Shown here in pieces: positions 34,256 through 42,562 of a DNA stretch of 64,000 nucleotides. Positions within the stretch are counted from its first letter, which is position 1. The number at the start of each line of letters is the position of its first letter. The position numbers and the translations under genes are program-made. A model generated the notes under the pieces. That model did not search any database and had not been told where the DNA came from. It was given only the letters and a program-made list of their open reading frames with translations. The DNA lies in the NCBI RefSeq assembly GCF_902506345.1, contig NZ_LR733413.1, forward strand, positions 688,531 through 752,530, given 5' to 3'. The stretch comes from Flavobacterium sp. 9R. Lineage in GTDB: Bacteria; Bacteroidota; Bacteroidia; Flavobacteriales; Flavobacteriaceae.

Positions 34256-35836
34256 ATGGAAGTAATACCTCAAGAATATCAAATACATACTCTTGTCAAT
34301 CAAGATACTTATCTCGTAAATGGTGAGTTGAAAAAGTGGACAGGAAAAACAACCCCTGTATATTCAACTATTTCCTCTACTGCAGATTATGCTCCAACTT
34401 TATTAGGTTCTATCCCATTTATGGGTGAAGCCGAAGCTTTAGAAGCGGTAGAAGCGGCACACAATGCTTACAATAATGGCCAAGGTTTATGGCCTACAAT
34501 GAAAGTAGCGGATCGTATCAAATGTATGGAAAACTTCGTTTCTCAAATGAAGTCAACAAGAGAAGAAGTGGTAAAATTGTTGATGTGGGAAATAGGAAAG
34601 TCTTTGGGCGATTCCGAAAAAGAATTTGACAGAACCGTTGAGTACATTTATGATACTATCGAAAGTTTGAAAGAATTAAACAGTCGTAGTGCTCATTTTT
34701 CAAAAGTACAAGGAATTCATGCCATGGTGCGTCGTGGTCCATTAGGCGTTGTACTTTGTTTAGGACCTTACAATTATCCTTTAAATGAAACCTTTTCATT
34801 GCTGATTCCCGCTTTGATTATGGGAAATCCAGTAATTTTTAAACCTGCAAAACACGGTGTTTTATTGATTTCTCCTTTATTAGAAGCTTTTAGAAGTAGT
34901 TTTCCAAAAGGAGCCATCAATATTTTATATGGACGTGGAAGAGAGGTAGCGACTCCAGTAATGCAATCTGGAAAAGTAGATTTATTGGCCTTGATAGGTA
35001 ACAGTAAATCGGCCATTGCTTTGCAAGACCAGCACCCGAATAAAAACCGTTTGCGTTTGATTTTAGGATTAGAAGCCAAAAATCCAGCAATCATTTTACC
35101 TGATGCCGATTTGGATTTGGCGATTCAAGAATGTATCACAGGTTCTCTTTCGTTCAATGGACAACGTTGTACTGCCTTGAAAGTATTGTATGTTCACGAA
35201 TCGATTGCAAGTGAATTCAATACGCGTTTTGCAGCAAAAGTTGATGAATTGAAATTCGGAAACCCGTGGGAAAAAGGCGTTATGCTTACCCCACTTCCAG
35301 AGGTTGAAAAACCAAATTATATTCAAGAATTAATTGATGATGCTGTCGCAAAAGGAGCAAAAGTTATCAATGCGAAAGGTGGGCAAAAAACCGAAAATTC
35401 AATTTTTCCTGCAGTTGTTTTTCCAGTAAATAAAGACATGCGGGTGTACCATGAAGAGCAATTTGGACCAATCGTTCCTATTTTGACTTTCAAAGACATT
35501 CAAGAGCCGTTGAATGATATGGCGGAATCCAATTACGGACAGCAAGTAAGTTTGTTTGGAAAAGATATCAAAACCATTGCGCCACTAATTGATACTTTGG
35601 TCAATTTGGTTTGTAGAGTAAATTTAAATAGCTCTTGCCAAAGAGGACCAGACGTGTTCCCGTTTACTGGACGAAAAGATTCTGCTGTTGCTACATTGAG
35701 TATTCATGATGCGTTGCGCTCATTCTCTATCAGAACTTTTGTAGCGTCAAAAGACAATGCTTACAATAATGCGATTCTGCAAGATTTATTAAATAGCAAA
35801 GAATCTAATTTTATCAATACAGATTACATATTGTAA
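34256..35836 (+). CDS. gapN: NADP-dependent glyceraldehyde-3-phosphate dehydrogenase (GapN type)
   Basis: An aldehyde dehydrogenase superfamily enzyme of 526 residues that, in the GapN family, oxidises glyceraldehyde-3-phosphate directly to 3-phosphoglycerate with NADP, giving NADPH but no ATP. Key sites: [14 protein letters not shown], the Glu in [12 protein letters not shown] and the catalytic Cys in [13 protein letters not shown] at 34256 is used rather than the TTG at 34247. Specificity follows whole-length resemblance to GapN, so other ALDH activity is possible. A strong terminator follows at 35856. Confidence 0.85.
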   Translation: MEVIPQEYQIHTLVNQDTYLVNGELKKWTGKTTPVYSTISSTADYAPTLLGSIPFMGEAEALEAVEAAHNAYNNGQGLWPTMKVADRIKCMENFVSQMKSTREEVVKLLMWEIGKSLGDSEKEFDRTVEYIYDTIESLKELNSRSAHFSKVQGIHAMVRRGPLGVVLCLGPYNYPLNETFSLLIPALIMGNPVIFKPAKHGVLLISPLLEAFRSSFPKGAINILYGRGREVATPVMQSGKVDLLALIGNSKSAIALQDQHPNKNRLRLILGLEAKNPAIILPDADLDLAIQECITGSLSFNGQRCTALKVLYVHESIASEFNTRFAAKVDELKFGNPWEKGVMLTPLPEVEKPNYIQELIDDAVAKGAKVINAKGGQKTENSIFPAVVFPVNKDMRVYHEEQFGPIVPILTFKDIQEPLNDMAESNYGQQVSLFGKDIKTIAPLIDTLVNLVCRVNLNSSCQRGPDVFPFTGRKDSAVATLSIHDALRSFSIRTFVASKDNAYNNAILQDLLNSKESNFINTDYIL

Positions 35837-35855
35837 AAACAATTTTTACTTACTT

Positions 35856-35889
35856 AAACGCCTCATTCTTATGTTTGAGGCGTTTTTTT
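35856..35889 (+). terminator. Terminator of gapN
   Basis: A perfect 10-bp stem AAACGCCTCA (35856-35865) with TGAGGCGTTT (35876-35885) and a T-run, 19 bp after the stop. Confidence 0.9.
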
Positions 35890-36009
35890 ATGCGTTTTAG
35901 TAGTCAAAATGTTATGATTTTTTGCAAAAATGGTGATAAATGATATTTATCAGTTTTTTCAACGAGCAATTGTTATAAATTTGAGTAACAATACTAAATC
36001 GATTTCGCC

Positions 36010-36408
36010 ATGAAAACCAATTTTTCTTTTTTATTAGTTATGGTTTTATTCATCATCGGAGGACATCTTGTTTCTGCTCAAGAATCAGATTGGAAAGCCC
36101 CAAAAACTGCCGATGCACTCAAAAATCCTTTCAAAGGCAATACAAAGGCTACCGCTGAAGGAAAACGTATTTACGAACAAATGTGTGTACTGTGTCACGG
36201 AATAAAAGGAAAAGGAAATGGAGAAGCTGGACTTACTTTGGATAAAAAACCAGCTAACTTCTTAGCCTTCAAAGTTAAAAAAGAATCAGACGGTGTGATT
36301 TTTTGGAAAATCACCAATGGAAAACCCCCAATGGCTTCTTACGAAGAATTATTAACCGAAGACCAACGCTGGGAATTGGTGAATTACATAAGAGAACTTG
36401 AAAAATAA
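36010..36408 (+). CDS. Exported c-type cytochrome, single haem
   Basis: A 132-residue protein with a signal peptide (ending SAQES) and one haem-binding motif MCVLCHGIKGKG (CxxCH, about residues 57-61). The distal Met is likely in GKPPMASYEELL near residue 102. It is a small periplasmic electron carrier or an electron donor to a terminal oxidase. A probable small membrane protein follows 14 bp downstream, so the two may form a membrane-linked pair. The partner oxidase or reductase is not encoded nearby. Confidence 0.9.
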   Translation: MKTNFSFLLVMVLFIIGGHLVSAQESDWKAPKTADALKNPFKGNTKATAEGKRIYEQMCVLCHGIKGKGNGEAGLTLDKKPANFLAFKVKKESDGVIFWKITNGKPPMASYEELLTEDQRWELVNYIRELEK

Positions 36409-36422
36409 GATAGCCACTAGTT

Positions 36423-36626
36423 ATTATCAAAAAGAAACTAAAAATAGCGACCACTAAGGTTAAGCAACAATTGCATCGTGAACCTAAATATTTGCCGCTA
36501 CGATGGCGAGTGCTTCCTAACGCAATAATTAATCTTTTAGCATTTTTAATTTCTGGATTTGTTATAGGTGTACTAGTGTATTGGTTGGTGAACTTTATGC
36601 TCAAATTGTTTTACCATTTAAAGTAA
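36423..36626 (+). CDS. Probable small membrane protein lacking an ATG start
   Basis: A frame open from a stop at 36414 to TAA at 36624-36626 reads as a coherent small protein: a basic N-terminus (KKKLKIATTKVKQQ, then REPKYLPLRWRVLP), one long hydrophobic span (NLLAFLISGFVIGVLVYWLV) and a short tail. There is no ATG before the span. ATT at 36423 or TTG at 36471 are the candidate starts; the stop codon and codon use look coding. It may be a rare-start gene coupled to the cytochrome c gene, or a decayed one. Confidence 0.5.
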   Translation: MIKKKLKIATTKVKQQLHREPKYLPLRWRVLPNAIINLLAFLISGFVIGVLVYWLVNFMLKLFYHLK

Positions 36627-36800
36627 TTCTAGTATCCAAACAAGGGTTTGTTTGAAAGGGCCGCTTTAGTGATGCTGAAGAGGTCCTTTTTTTGCATTGC
36701 ATTTAACCACTCTTATAGTGGCTAACTTCCTAAAATCCGATGCTATTTATTTCTCTTTGCTCTAGTTGTTTTTTTTGTATTTTAGCAAAAAATAATCAAA

Positions 36801-37217
36801 ATGCTATCACAAAAAACCAAATATGCCTTAAAGGCACTGCTTTATTTGGCACAACAAAAAGAAGGTGAAATAGCCAAAACGATAGCTATTTCTGAAGGAG
36901 CTAACATCCCCAAAAAATTCTTAGAGCAAATTTTATTAGACTTAAAACGCGCTCATTTTGTTGGTAGTAAACAAGGAAAATTAGGAGGGTATTACCTTTT
37001 GAAATCCAAAGATGCAATTACTTTGGCCGACATACATCGTTTATTCGATGGGGCCATCGCGTTATTGCCATGTGCTTCGCTCAATTTCTACGAGCGTTGT
37101 TCGGATTGCGCAGACGAAGCCACTTGCCACTTGCGCCACGGCCTAATCTCAGTTCGTGAAGAAACGCTAAAATCCATGCAACAAATTACGATTGCCTCTT
37201 TGGTAACGCAACAATAA
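36801..37217 (+). CDS. Rrf2 family transcriptional regulator
   Basis: A 138-residue winged-helix regulator. The N-terminus LSQKTKYALKALLYLAQ and GANIPKKFLEQILLDLKRAHF...SKQGKLGGYYL are Rrf2 hallmarks. Four Cys near the C-terminus follow C-x8-C-x2-C-x5-C (PCASL, RCSDCADEATC), which could bind an Fe-S cluster as in IscR/NsrR, but the spacing differs from both. Rrf2 members control Fe-S, NO or cysteine genes. No obvious target is adjacent; the thiol/sulfur island 3 kb upstream is one candidate. Confidence 0.9.
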   Translation: MLSQKTKYALKALLYLAQQKEGEIAKTIAISEGANIPKKFLEQILLDLKRAHFVGSKQGKLGGYYLLKSKDAITLADIHRLFDGAIALLPCASLNFYERCSDCADEATCHLRHGLISVREETLKSMQQITIASLVTQQ

Positions 37218-37247
37218 AAAATAGAAAACCGCTTTTTCAGAGTAGGT

Positions 37248-37412
37248 AGACAATGCAAATTAGGCTGTCCGGGCAGGCTATCCACTGCAAGTCCGCAGGA
37301 ACCCGTTCATAAAACATAACCCCAAAAGGAGCTTCCGCTGGTCGCTCTTTTGGGGTTTGTTTTATAAAAAGAACGGCTTCCTTTACGGGCTTTCCGTTGC
37401 TATCCTTGACAG
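37248..37412. repeat. Dispersed hairpin repeat, copy D
   Basis: Between convergent genes. Flank GGCTATCCACTGCAAGTCC, then a long stem: CCGTTC...ATAAAACA...AACCCCAAAAG pairing with CTTTTGGGGTT...TGTTTTAT...GAACGG (about 37308-37386), then right flank GGCTTTCCGTTGCTATCC. It is the longest of the four copies. Confidence 0.7.
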
Positions 37413-37434
37413 AATTGGGGAATCAACACCATTT

Positions 37435-37950
37435 TCATTCCTCATCATCGTCTTCATCATCTCCCATATTTTCAAAAAAAGCATCAGGATTAAACGGAAT
37501 ATCTTCATCAGGGTCTTTGTCGTGTGCGCTTACTCCAGGCGGATTGAACAATCCCCAATCGTCTTTGATGTAATTCCATTGGTCAAAGTTTTCAACCCAG
37601 TCCACAAATAAAAGCCGGAACTCTTCGATTTCACTTCTCAATAACCGAATATAATCTTGGTCGGGAATATTTTCTTCATAGCGTAAACTTCCTGCTTGTA
37701 CATACAAATCTCTAGCTGCCTTCCGAACAAGGGTAGCATTTTCCATCTTTAAATCGTACAAATCAATAGCGCTAGCTCCTGCTATTTTTGGCGCTAGCAA
37801 CATCGCGTTTTCCATCATAAAACGCACGGTGGTTTCTTGAAGGTATTCATTGTCTTTTGGAACAATTTCTACTAAACCCATCGTAATTTTTAAAATTTGA
37901 AGGGCTTTTTGGTACAATGGCATTTGCTCTAATCTATCTCGTCTTGACAT
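37435..37950 (-). CDS. Conserved hypothetical, helical with acidic tail
   Basis: A 171-residue cytosolic protein. Residues 1-125 read as a helical bundle (LYQKALQILKITMGLVEIV, RFMMENAMLLAPKIAGA, YIRLLRSEIEEFRLLFVDWV), with a C-terminal tail almost entirely Asp/Glu (FFENMGDDEDDDEE). It resembles small four-helix-bundle proteins of Bacteroidota, but I cannot name the family. The tail suggests binding to a basic partner or a metal. No operon partner on this strand. Confidence 0.75.
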   Translation of the reverse strand: MSRRDRLEQMPLYQKALQILKITMGLVEIVPKDNEYLQETTVRFMMENAMLLAPKIAGASAIDLYDLKMENATLVRKAARDLYVQAGSLRYEENIPDQDYIRLLRSEIEEFRLLFVDWVENFDQWNYIKDDWGLFNPPGVSAHDKDPDEDIPFNPDAFFENMGDDEDDDEE

Positions 37951-38372
37951 AGTGATTGGGTAGAATTAAGTTGTTGTAAGTTATAAAAAACTACATAAAT
38001 ATAAGTTGTAGCACTTAAAAATAAAATCAAGAAGCTTTAATAGGATGCACAACTTTATTCAGATTAAAATTAAAACTGTTTTAATGTTAAGTTGTTGTTA
38101 GTCAGATGCACAGCTTGTTTTTGGGAAAAAGTAAATACAGTACTGTTTATTTTCTGGATAGAAATTGCAAAAAAACCAAGATTTATGAGGTTTTATAAGA
38201 TGGATATAGTTTAAAAAACTATCATTGGATTATTTTTTTTTTTTTTTTATCTAATTTGTTAATATTGAGAATAATATGTTAAATTTACTACTATTGAAAA
38301 TAGAAATTTACTTCCTAGTTTCATTTATTTTAATAATACAGTCGACTTAATTTATCTCTAAAATTTTTTACT
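37951..38372. other. AT-rich intergenic region with T16 tract
   Basis: Upstream of the M61 gene. Holds a homopolymer of 16 T at 38233-38248, about 125 bp before the start codon, and two TTAAGTTGTTGT repeats near 37968 and 38088. No gene, RNA or clear promoter was recognised. Confidence 0.6.
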
Positions 38373-40235
38373 ATGAAAAAGCATTTATTACTGCTACTCT
38401 TGTTACAATTAGTAATATGGAGTTGTTCAACTACTAAGGATACAGTTCGTTCTTCTAAAAACGAAGTAAAAGCTACATTAGATTTAGTGAATGTGTCTAA
38501 TGATAAAGTAAAAGTGACGGTAAAGCCAGCACAAATTACGGCAACAACAATTTCGTATCAATTAGCCAAGATTATTCCCGGTACGTATGCAATTGCTGAT
38601 TATGGGCGTTATGTTGATGATTTCAAGGCCTATGATGCGTCAGGAAAAGAACTTACAGTGACTAAAAAAGATGTGAATACCTGGACAATCTCTAATGCCA
38701 ATCAATTGGACCGTGTAGAATACCTAGTTAACGACACCTATGATTCTGAAGAAGGGCAAGCATTTGCCGAAAATTCTACCACCATTTTCTCTCCAGCGGG
38801 AACTAATATTTTACAAGGTGAAAATTTTATGCTGAACCTTTGTGGATTTGTGGGGTATTTTGATAACCAAAAAGACTTTACTTATAAACTAACAGTAAAT
38901 CACCCAAAAGATTTAGTGGGAACAACTGCATTAATCGATACGGATAAAAGTGATACAAATGACATTTTTCAATTGTCGCGCTACGCCGAAGTAGTAGACA
39001 GTCCAATTATGTATGCCAAACCAGATGTGTCTTCATTTTCTGTAGACGGAATGGATGTGTATTTGCACGTATACTCTCCACGAAATAAAAGCATTAATTC
39101 ACAAGCGCTGCTACCCGATATCAAGAAAATGATAACTGCACAGAAAAAATTCTTGGGCAAGATTAATACCACTAAAAAGTATGCAATCCTTGTATATATC
39201 ACCTCAATGAACAACGATGATGCTAAAGGTTTGGGGGCTTTAGAACATAATACTTCAACTACGGCCACTTTTAAGGATGATATGAAAATAACGGAATTGA
39301 TTCACGTTATTTCTCATGAGTTTTTCCATACACTAACACCGCTTAAAGTACATTCGAAAGAAATACACGATTTTGATTTTAATCAACCGCAGATGTCACA
39401 ACATTTGTGGATGTATGAAGGTTTTACAGAATACTTCGCCAATCTATTCCAAGTAAAAGAAGGTTTGATTGATGCCGCTGTTTTTTATAATACGATGAGC
39501 GAAAAGTTATTGAATTCAAGAACCTACTTCAAAGACGATTTGTCGTTTACTGAAATGAGTAAAAATGTTTTGGTTCCTGCAATGAAAAAACAATATCCCA
39601 ACGTCTACGAAAAAGGAGCGCTGATGGCCATGTGCTTGGATGTTATTATTAGAGATAAAAGTAACGGTAAACGAGGAATCCTAAGCGTTATGGGTGAATT
39701 ATCACAAATATACGGACCAACAAGACCCTTCGACGACAATGCCTTTATAGCAGAGTTCACAAAAATTACCTATCCAGAAGTAGGGGAGTTTTTGCAAACA
39801 CACATTGTAAAAGGAGTGCCTATCAATTATAACGAATACTTGTCAAAAGTTGGGGTATCTACCATTAAAGTCCAAATACCAGTTAAAATCGCATTCTATT
39901 TTGACAATAAGATGTTCTTAAAAATGGATGAAAAGAAAAATGTCTATATAGATGCCAAAGACGGCTCAAATGAGTTTATCAAAGCAATTGGTTTTGAAAA
40001 TAATGACCAAGTAATGGAATTAAATGGAATCCCAGTAAACGGAGAAGACATCAATAAATTACTGATGCCTGTTTATGGGTTAGAAGTAGGAGCACCATTT
40101 AAGGCGAAAATTATTCGAAATGGTAGCGAAAAACAATTGAGTGGGTCAGTAAAATTAAATACATCTGAAGGCGATGGATTCCGCTATACAGATACGTCCA
40201 AACAAGCTTTAAATCAATTGTGGTTAAAAGGTTAA
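38373..40235 (+). CDS. M61 family aminopeptidase lipoprotein
   Basis: A 620-residue exported metallopeptidase. The N-terminus (LLLLLLQLVIWSCSTTKD) has a lipobox with Cys near 18. The zinc site is SHEFFHTLTP (His315, Glu316, His319) with the downstream Glu in WMYEGFTEYFAN, as in glycyl aminopeptidases of family M61. The C-terminal part (about 520-600, IGFENNDQVMELNGIPVNG) is PDZ-like. It probably trims peptides at the cell surface or in the periplasm. A T16 tract lies upstream, and a terminator hairpin follows at 40381. Confidence 0.92.
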   Translation: MKKHLLLLLLLQLVIWSCSTTKDTVRSSKNEVKATLDLVNVSNDKVKVTVKPAQITATTISYQLAKIIPGTYAIADYGRYVDDFKAYDASGKELTVTKKDVNTWTISNANQLDRVEYLVNDTYDSEEGQAFAENSTTIFSPAGTNILQGENFMLNLCGFVGYFDNQKDFTYKLTVNHPKDLVGTTALIDTDKSDTNDIFQLSRYAEVVDSPIMYAKPDVSSFSVDGMDVYLHVYSPRNKSINSQALLPDIKKMITAQKKFLGKINTTKKYAILVYITSMNNDDAKGLGALEHNTSTTATFKDDMKITELIHVISHEFFHTLTPLKVHSKEIHDFDFNQPQMSQHLWMYEGFTEYFANLFQVKEGLIDAAVFYNTMSEKLLNSRTYFKDDLSFTEMSKNVLVPAMKKQYPNVYEKGALMAMCLDVIIRDKSNGKRGILSVMGELSQIYGPTRPFDDNAFIAEFTKITYPEVGEFLQTHIVKGVPINYNEYLSKVGVSTIKVQIPVKIAFYFDNKMFLKMDEKKNVYIDAKDGSNEFIKAIGFENNDQVMELNGIPVNGEDINKLLMPVYGLEVGAPFKAKIIRNGSEKQLSGSVKLNTSEGDGFRYTDTSKQALNQLWLKG

Positions 40236-40380
40236 CCCTCTGTCAGACTTTATATTTTAGAATTTTTGATTCATTAAGTTTTTTGACTAAAAGTAGTTTT
40301 ATTAATACTTTTTTCTAAAGTGATTTTCCTCATTACAACTTAAAGGCACTATCATAAATGTCTTTTATTTCCATAAAAAA

Positions 40381-40420
40381 ATGCCCCAAATCTTGCCTAG
40401 ATTTTGGGGCATTTTCAAAT
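40381..40420 (+). terminator. Terminator hairpin
   Basis: ATGCCCCAAATCT (40381-40393) pairs with AGATTTTGGGGCAT (40399-40412, one bulge), followed by TTT. It is about 145 bp after the M61 stop. Confidence 0.75.
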
Positions 40421-40442
40421 TTTTATGGAGTTTTTTTATTGT

Positions 40443-40463
40443 AATTTGACAGTTTGTCAAATT
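40443..40463. promoter_or_regulatory. Perfect 21-bp inverted repeat
   Basis: AATTTGACA (40443-40451), GTT, TGTCAAATT (40455-40463). The arms extend outward imperfectly (TTGTAAT/ATTACAA). Lies about 330 bp upstream of the DUF1826 gene, with no T-run after it, so it looks like a protein-binding site rather than a terminator. Confidence 0.5.
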
Positions 40464-40792
40464 ATTACAATGAATACGATAATTGCCTTTCAACAAGTAA
40501 TTAGGCATTAAGTCTCTGTTTTAATACGTTAATTTTTAATATTTTATTTTTTTTAATCCAATAATCCTTTCTTTCTTACGCAACCAATTCGTATTTCATT
40601 CCTCTTTATTGTAATACAAGAAGGTTTTGATAAATACAGAAAGCTAAAAGTGTTCGTTCTTTTATAAAGGGAACGAATTAAATAAAAGCTTTTACGAATA
40701 AACAAAATTCCTCTTCAAGATTTTGGAGACATATCCATTCAATTGTATAATTTTGTACTGCGAAGCTTTTACTCGCTTTTTAAAATACTTCT

Positions 40793-41491
40793 ATGAGTAC
40801 TACATTTTTTGATAACGATCAAATTGGAACAGTGGCTACTTTTTCTGAACTTGTACAAACGGAATTTGAAGGAAAACAAAATGCCTTATGCTGGTACAGA
40901 AATTTAGAAGGTGATTTTAAAGAAATCGTTAGTCAATTGCAATTAAAAGAAGACATTACAGAAGTGTCTCGAGAGGATTTATTGGCGCTACAACTGTCTG
41001 AAATGGGGATTAAAGCAAGAGCTATTATTCTAGAAGATTTACGCGTATTGACCGATTTTGGAGCTTCACCTTCTCTTAATTTATTGAAATGCTACGAGCG
41101 TGATGATGCATTCGATTTCATCTCAACTGATGTCTATTCGTATCATGTAGATCGTTCTCCAATTGCAACGGATACTTTTTTATGTACGTATCATGGAGAG
41201 GCTAGTGACATTATCGCTAACGATCAAGCGGAACAAAAAATTCTAATTCCTGAAATTAGAAATAAGCTAAAAGCATTACATCAAGGTCCAGAAGAGGAAT
41301 TTGAATCCTTTTTAAAGGAGTATTTTTTTGATTTGCATTATCAAGCCAAACCTTTAGCCCAAGCTGTAAATCTAGGAGTGGGACATCTTTGGCGATTGGC
41401 TGTAGATCATCCCAAACAACAAGTGCTTCCTTGTATTCACAGAGCGCCAATCGAAAATGATGGCGAATACCGATTGTTGTTGATTTGCTAA
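40793..41491 (+). CDS. DUF1826 domain protein
   Basis: A 232-residue cytosolic protein matching DUF1826: near the C-terminus, DRSPIATDTFLCTYHGEASD, then LGVGHLWRLAVDHPKQ and CIHRAPIENDGEYR. Conserved Cys and His residues suggest metal binding. In proteobacteria DUF1826 genes often sit beside COG0523 metallochaperones in zinc-controlled regions; no such neighbour is seen here. The biochemical role is unknown. It has its own long upstream region with a palindrome, and a strong terminator follows at 41558. Confidence 0.85.
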   Translation: MSTTFFDNDQIGTVATFSELVQTEFEGKQNALCWYRNLEGDFKEIVSQLQLKEDITEVSREDLLALQLSEMGIKARAIILEDLRVLTDFGASPSLNLLKCYERDDAFDFISTDVYSYHVDRSPIATDTFLCTYHGEASDIIANDQAEQKILIPEIRNKLKALHQGPEEEFESFLKEYFFDLHYQAKPLAQAVNLGVGHLWRLAVDHPKQQVLPCIHRAPIENDGEYRLLLIC

Positions 41492-41557
41492 TGCGTACTA
41501 GTAGAGTAGGAGAGTTAAACTTTACGATTGCCAAAGATGAGTAGTAACTAAAATAAC

Positions 41558-41591
41558 AAAGCCTGTAAATCCTACGATTTACAGGCTTTTG
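41558..41591. terminator. Bidirectional terminator, DUF1826 / tmRNA
   Basis: A perfect 14-bp stem AAAGCCTGTAAATC (41558-41571) with GATTTACAGGCTTT (41576-41589), between the convergent DUF1826 and ssrA genes. Confidence 0.85.
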
Positions 41592-41613
41592 CTCTGATTT
41601 GAAATTGTAAAAG

Positions 41614-42007
41614 TGGAGTCGCCGAGAATCGAACTCGGGTCCAAACAAGCAACTAAAAGGCTTTCTACACGCTTATTTCCTGATTGGGTTTTCGATGTTG
41701 AGCTAGGTCAGAAACAACCACTCAACACTTATCTTCTTAGTTTCGAAATCCACCCGAAGCTTATGGAAATCTAGGTTTATTTTTACGGTTCCCCTGTACT
41801 GACCGCCACAAACCAAGGCTTTCAAGGAGAATCCAGCTTTCCTACCTTGTAGGAACGTGGCGCAATCGTACTATAATTCGGATTATGCAGCTAAAGCGTA
41901 GTTATTTTCGCCGTGTAAAAGTGTGAGATCTTATATTTACGAGCAAGGTCTCAATGCTCGACGTGCTTACTTTTCAATTCGACTTGCTGTCAAAACCAGT
42001 CGACCCC
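41614..42007 (-). ncRNA. ssrA: tmRNA (ssrA)
   Basis: Transfer-messenger RNA that rescues stalled ribosomes. The 5' end reads GGGGTCGACTGGTTTTGACA and the 3' end has the tRNA-like arm CCCGAGTTCGATTC then CGACTCCA, pairing as the 7-bp acceptor stem (one G-U). The discriminator A is followed by CTT, so CCA is not encoded and must be added. The tag frame (41912-41883) encodes GENNYALAA followed by stop. Size, 394 nt, is normal. An open frame that crosses it on the same strand is spurious. Confidence 0.96.
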
Positions 42008-42019
42008 AATAAAGTGGTG

Positions 42020-42027
42020 CAAATATA
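42020..42027 (-). promoter_or_regulatory. -7 box of ssrA
   Basis: Leftward TATATTTG, an exact match to TAnnTTTG, 12 bp before the mature 5' end of the tmRNA. Confidence 0.6.
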
Positions 42028-42562
42028 CTGCTATTGATTAAGAAATAAAAAACTATTCTTATGAATATTTAATTTGAATTACTCCCGTGAGCATAGGATT
42101 GCTCTCAATTGATAAATTCCTCTTTGAAAAAGTATCTGGTTATTTGTTTTTTTTGAAACTGTAGAGATCAATTATTGTTTGATTCAGACTTTTTACAACT
42201 GCTTATTTTTGTGTTTGAACCCTTTTTAAGTTTGTTGTTGTTTTCTGAAATTAGCAATTTATCAGTAAAACTAAATAAAAACTATCAATAATTTAATTGA
42301 CTTTTTATGGTTAAAATAAAGAAATATTTTTTTTTTAATCCGTTTAAAAATTAAATAATTAACAAATAATGGTTGTTTATAGGAAATTGTGCAAATTTAT
42401 TTAGTTTTATTAAGAATGTGAAAATGAAAGTAGTGTTCAAGAGATTATTAATTATTAAATTAATAAAAATTAGTAAAATTGACTTATTTTTTATGTAAAA
42501 AAAGTTAATATGTGTTTTTTGTTGCTATATTTATCAAAATTATTAACCAAAAACCATTTATT
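42028..42562. other. AT-rich intergenic region
   Basis: About 530 bases between ssrA and the cyanophycinase-like gene. No gene, repeat or dyad of note was found. Confidence 0.5.

Larger units (their letters stand above)
40236..40792. other. Intergenic region with terminator and operator-like dyad
   Basis: 557 bases. Holds a terminator (40381-40414), a palindrome (40443-40463) and a TTCGTTC/GAACGAA 7-bp hairpin (40653-40677). The rest is AT-rich with no gene. Confidence 0.6.

Noticed and set aside
40793..41491. DUF1826 gene as part of a zinc-regulated island
   Set aside because: No COG0523, zinc transporter or Zur gene lies near; only family lore supports it.
41256..41648. Open frame of 130 codons running into the tmRNA on its strand
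   Set aside because: It overlaps the tmRNA 3' domain and the antisense of the DUF1826 gene; composition and position mark it as spurious.
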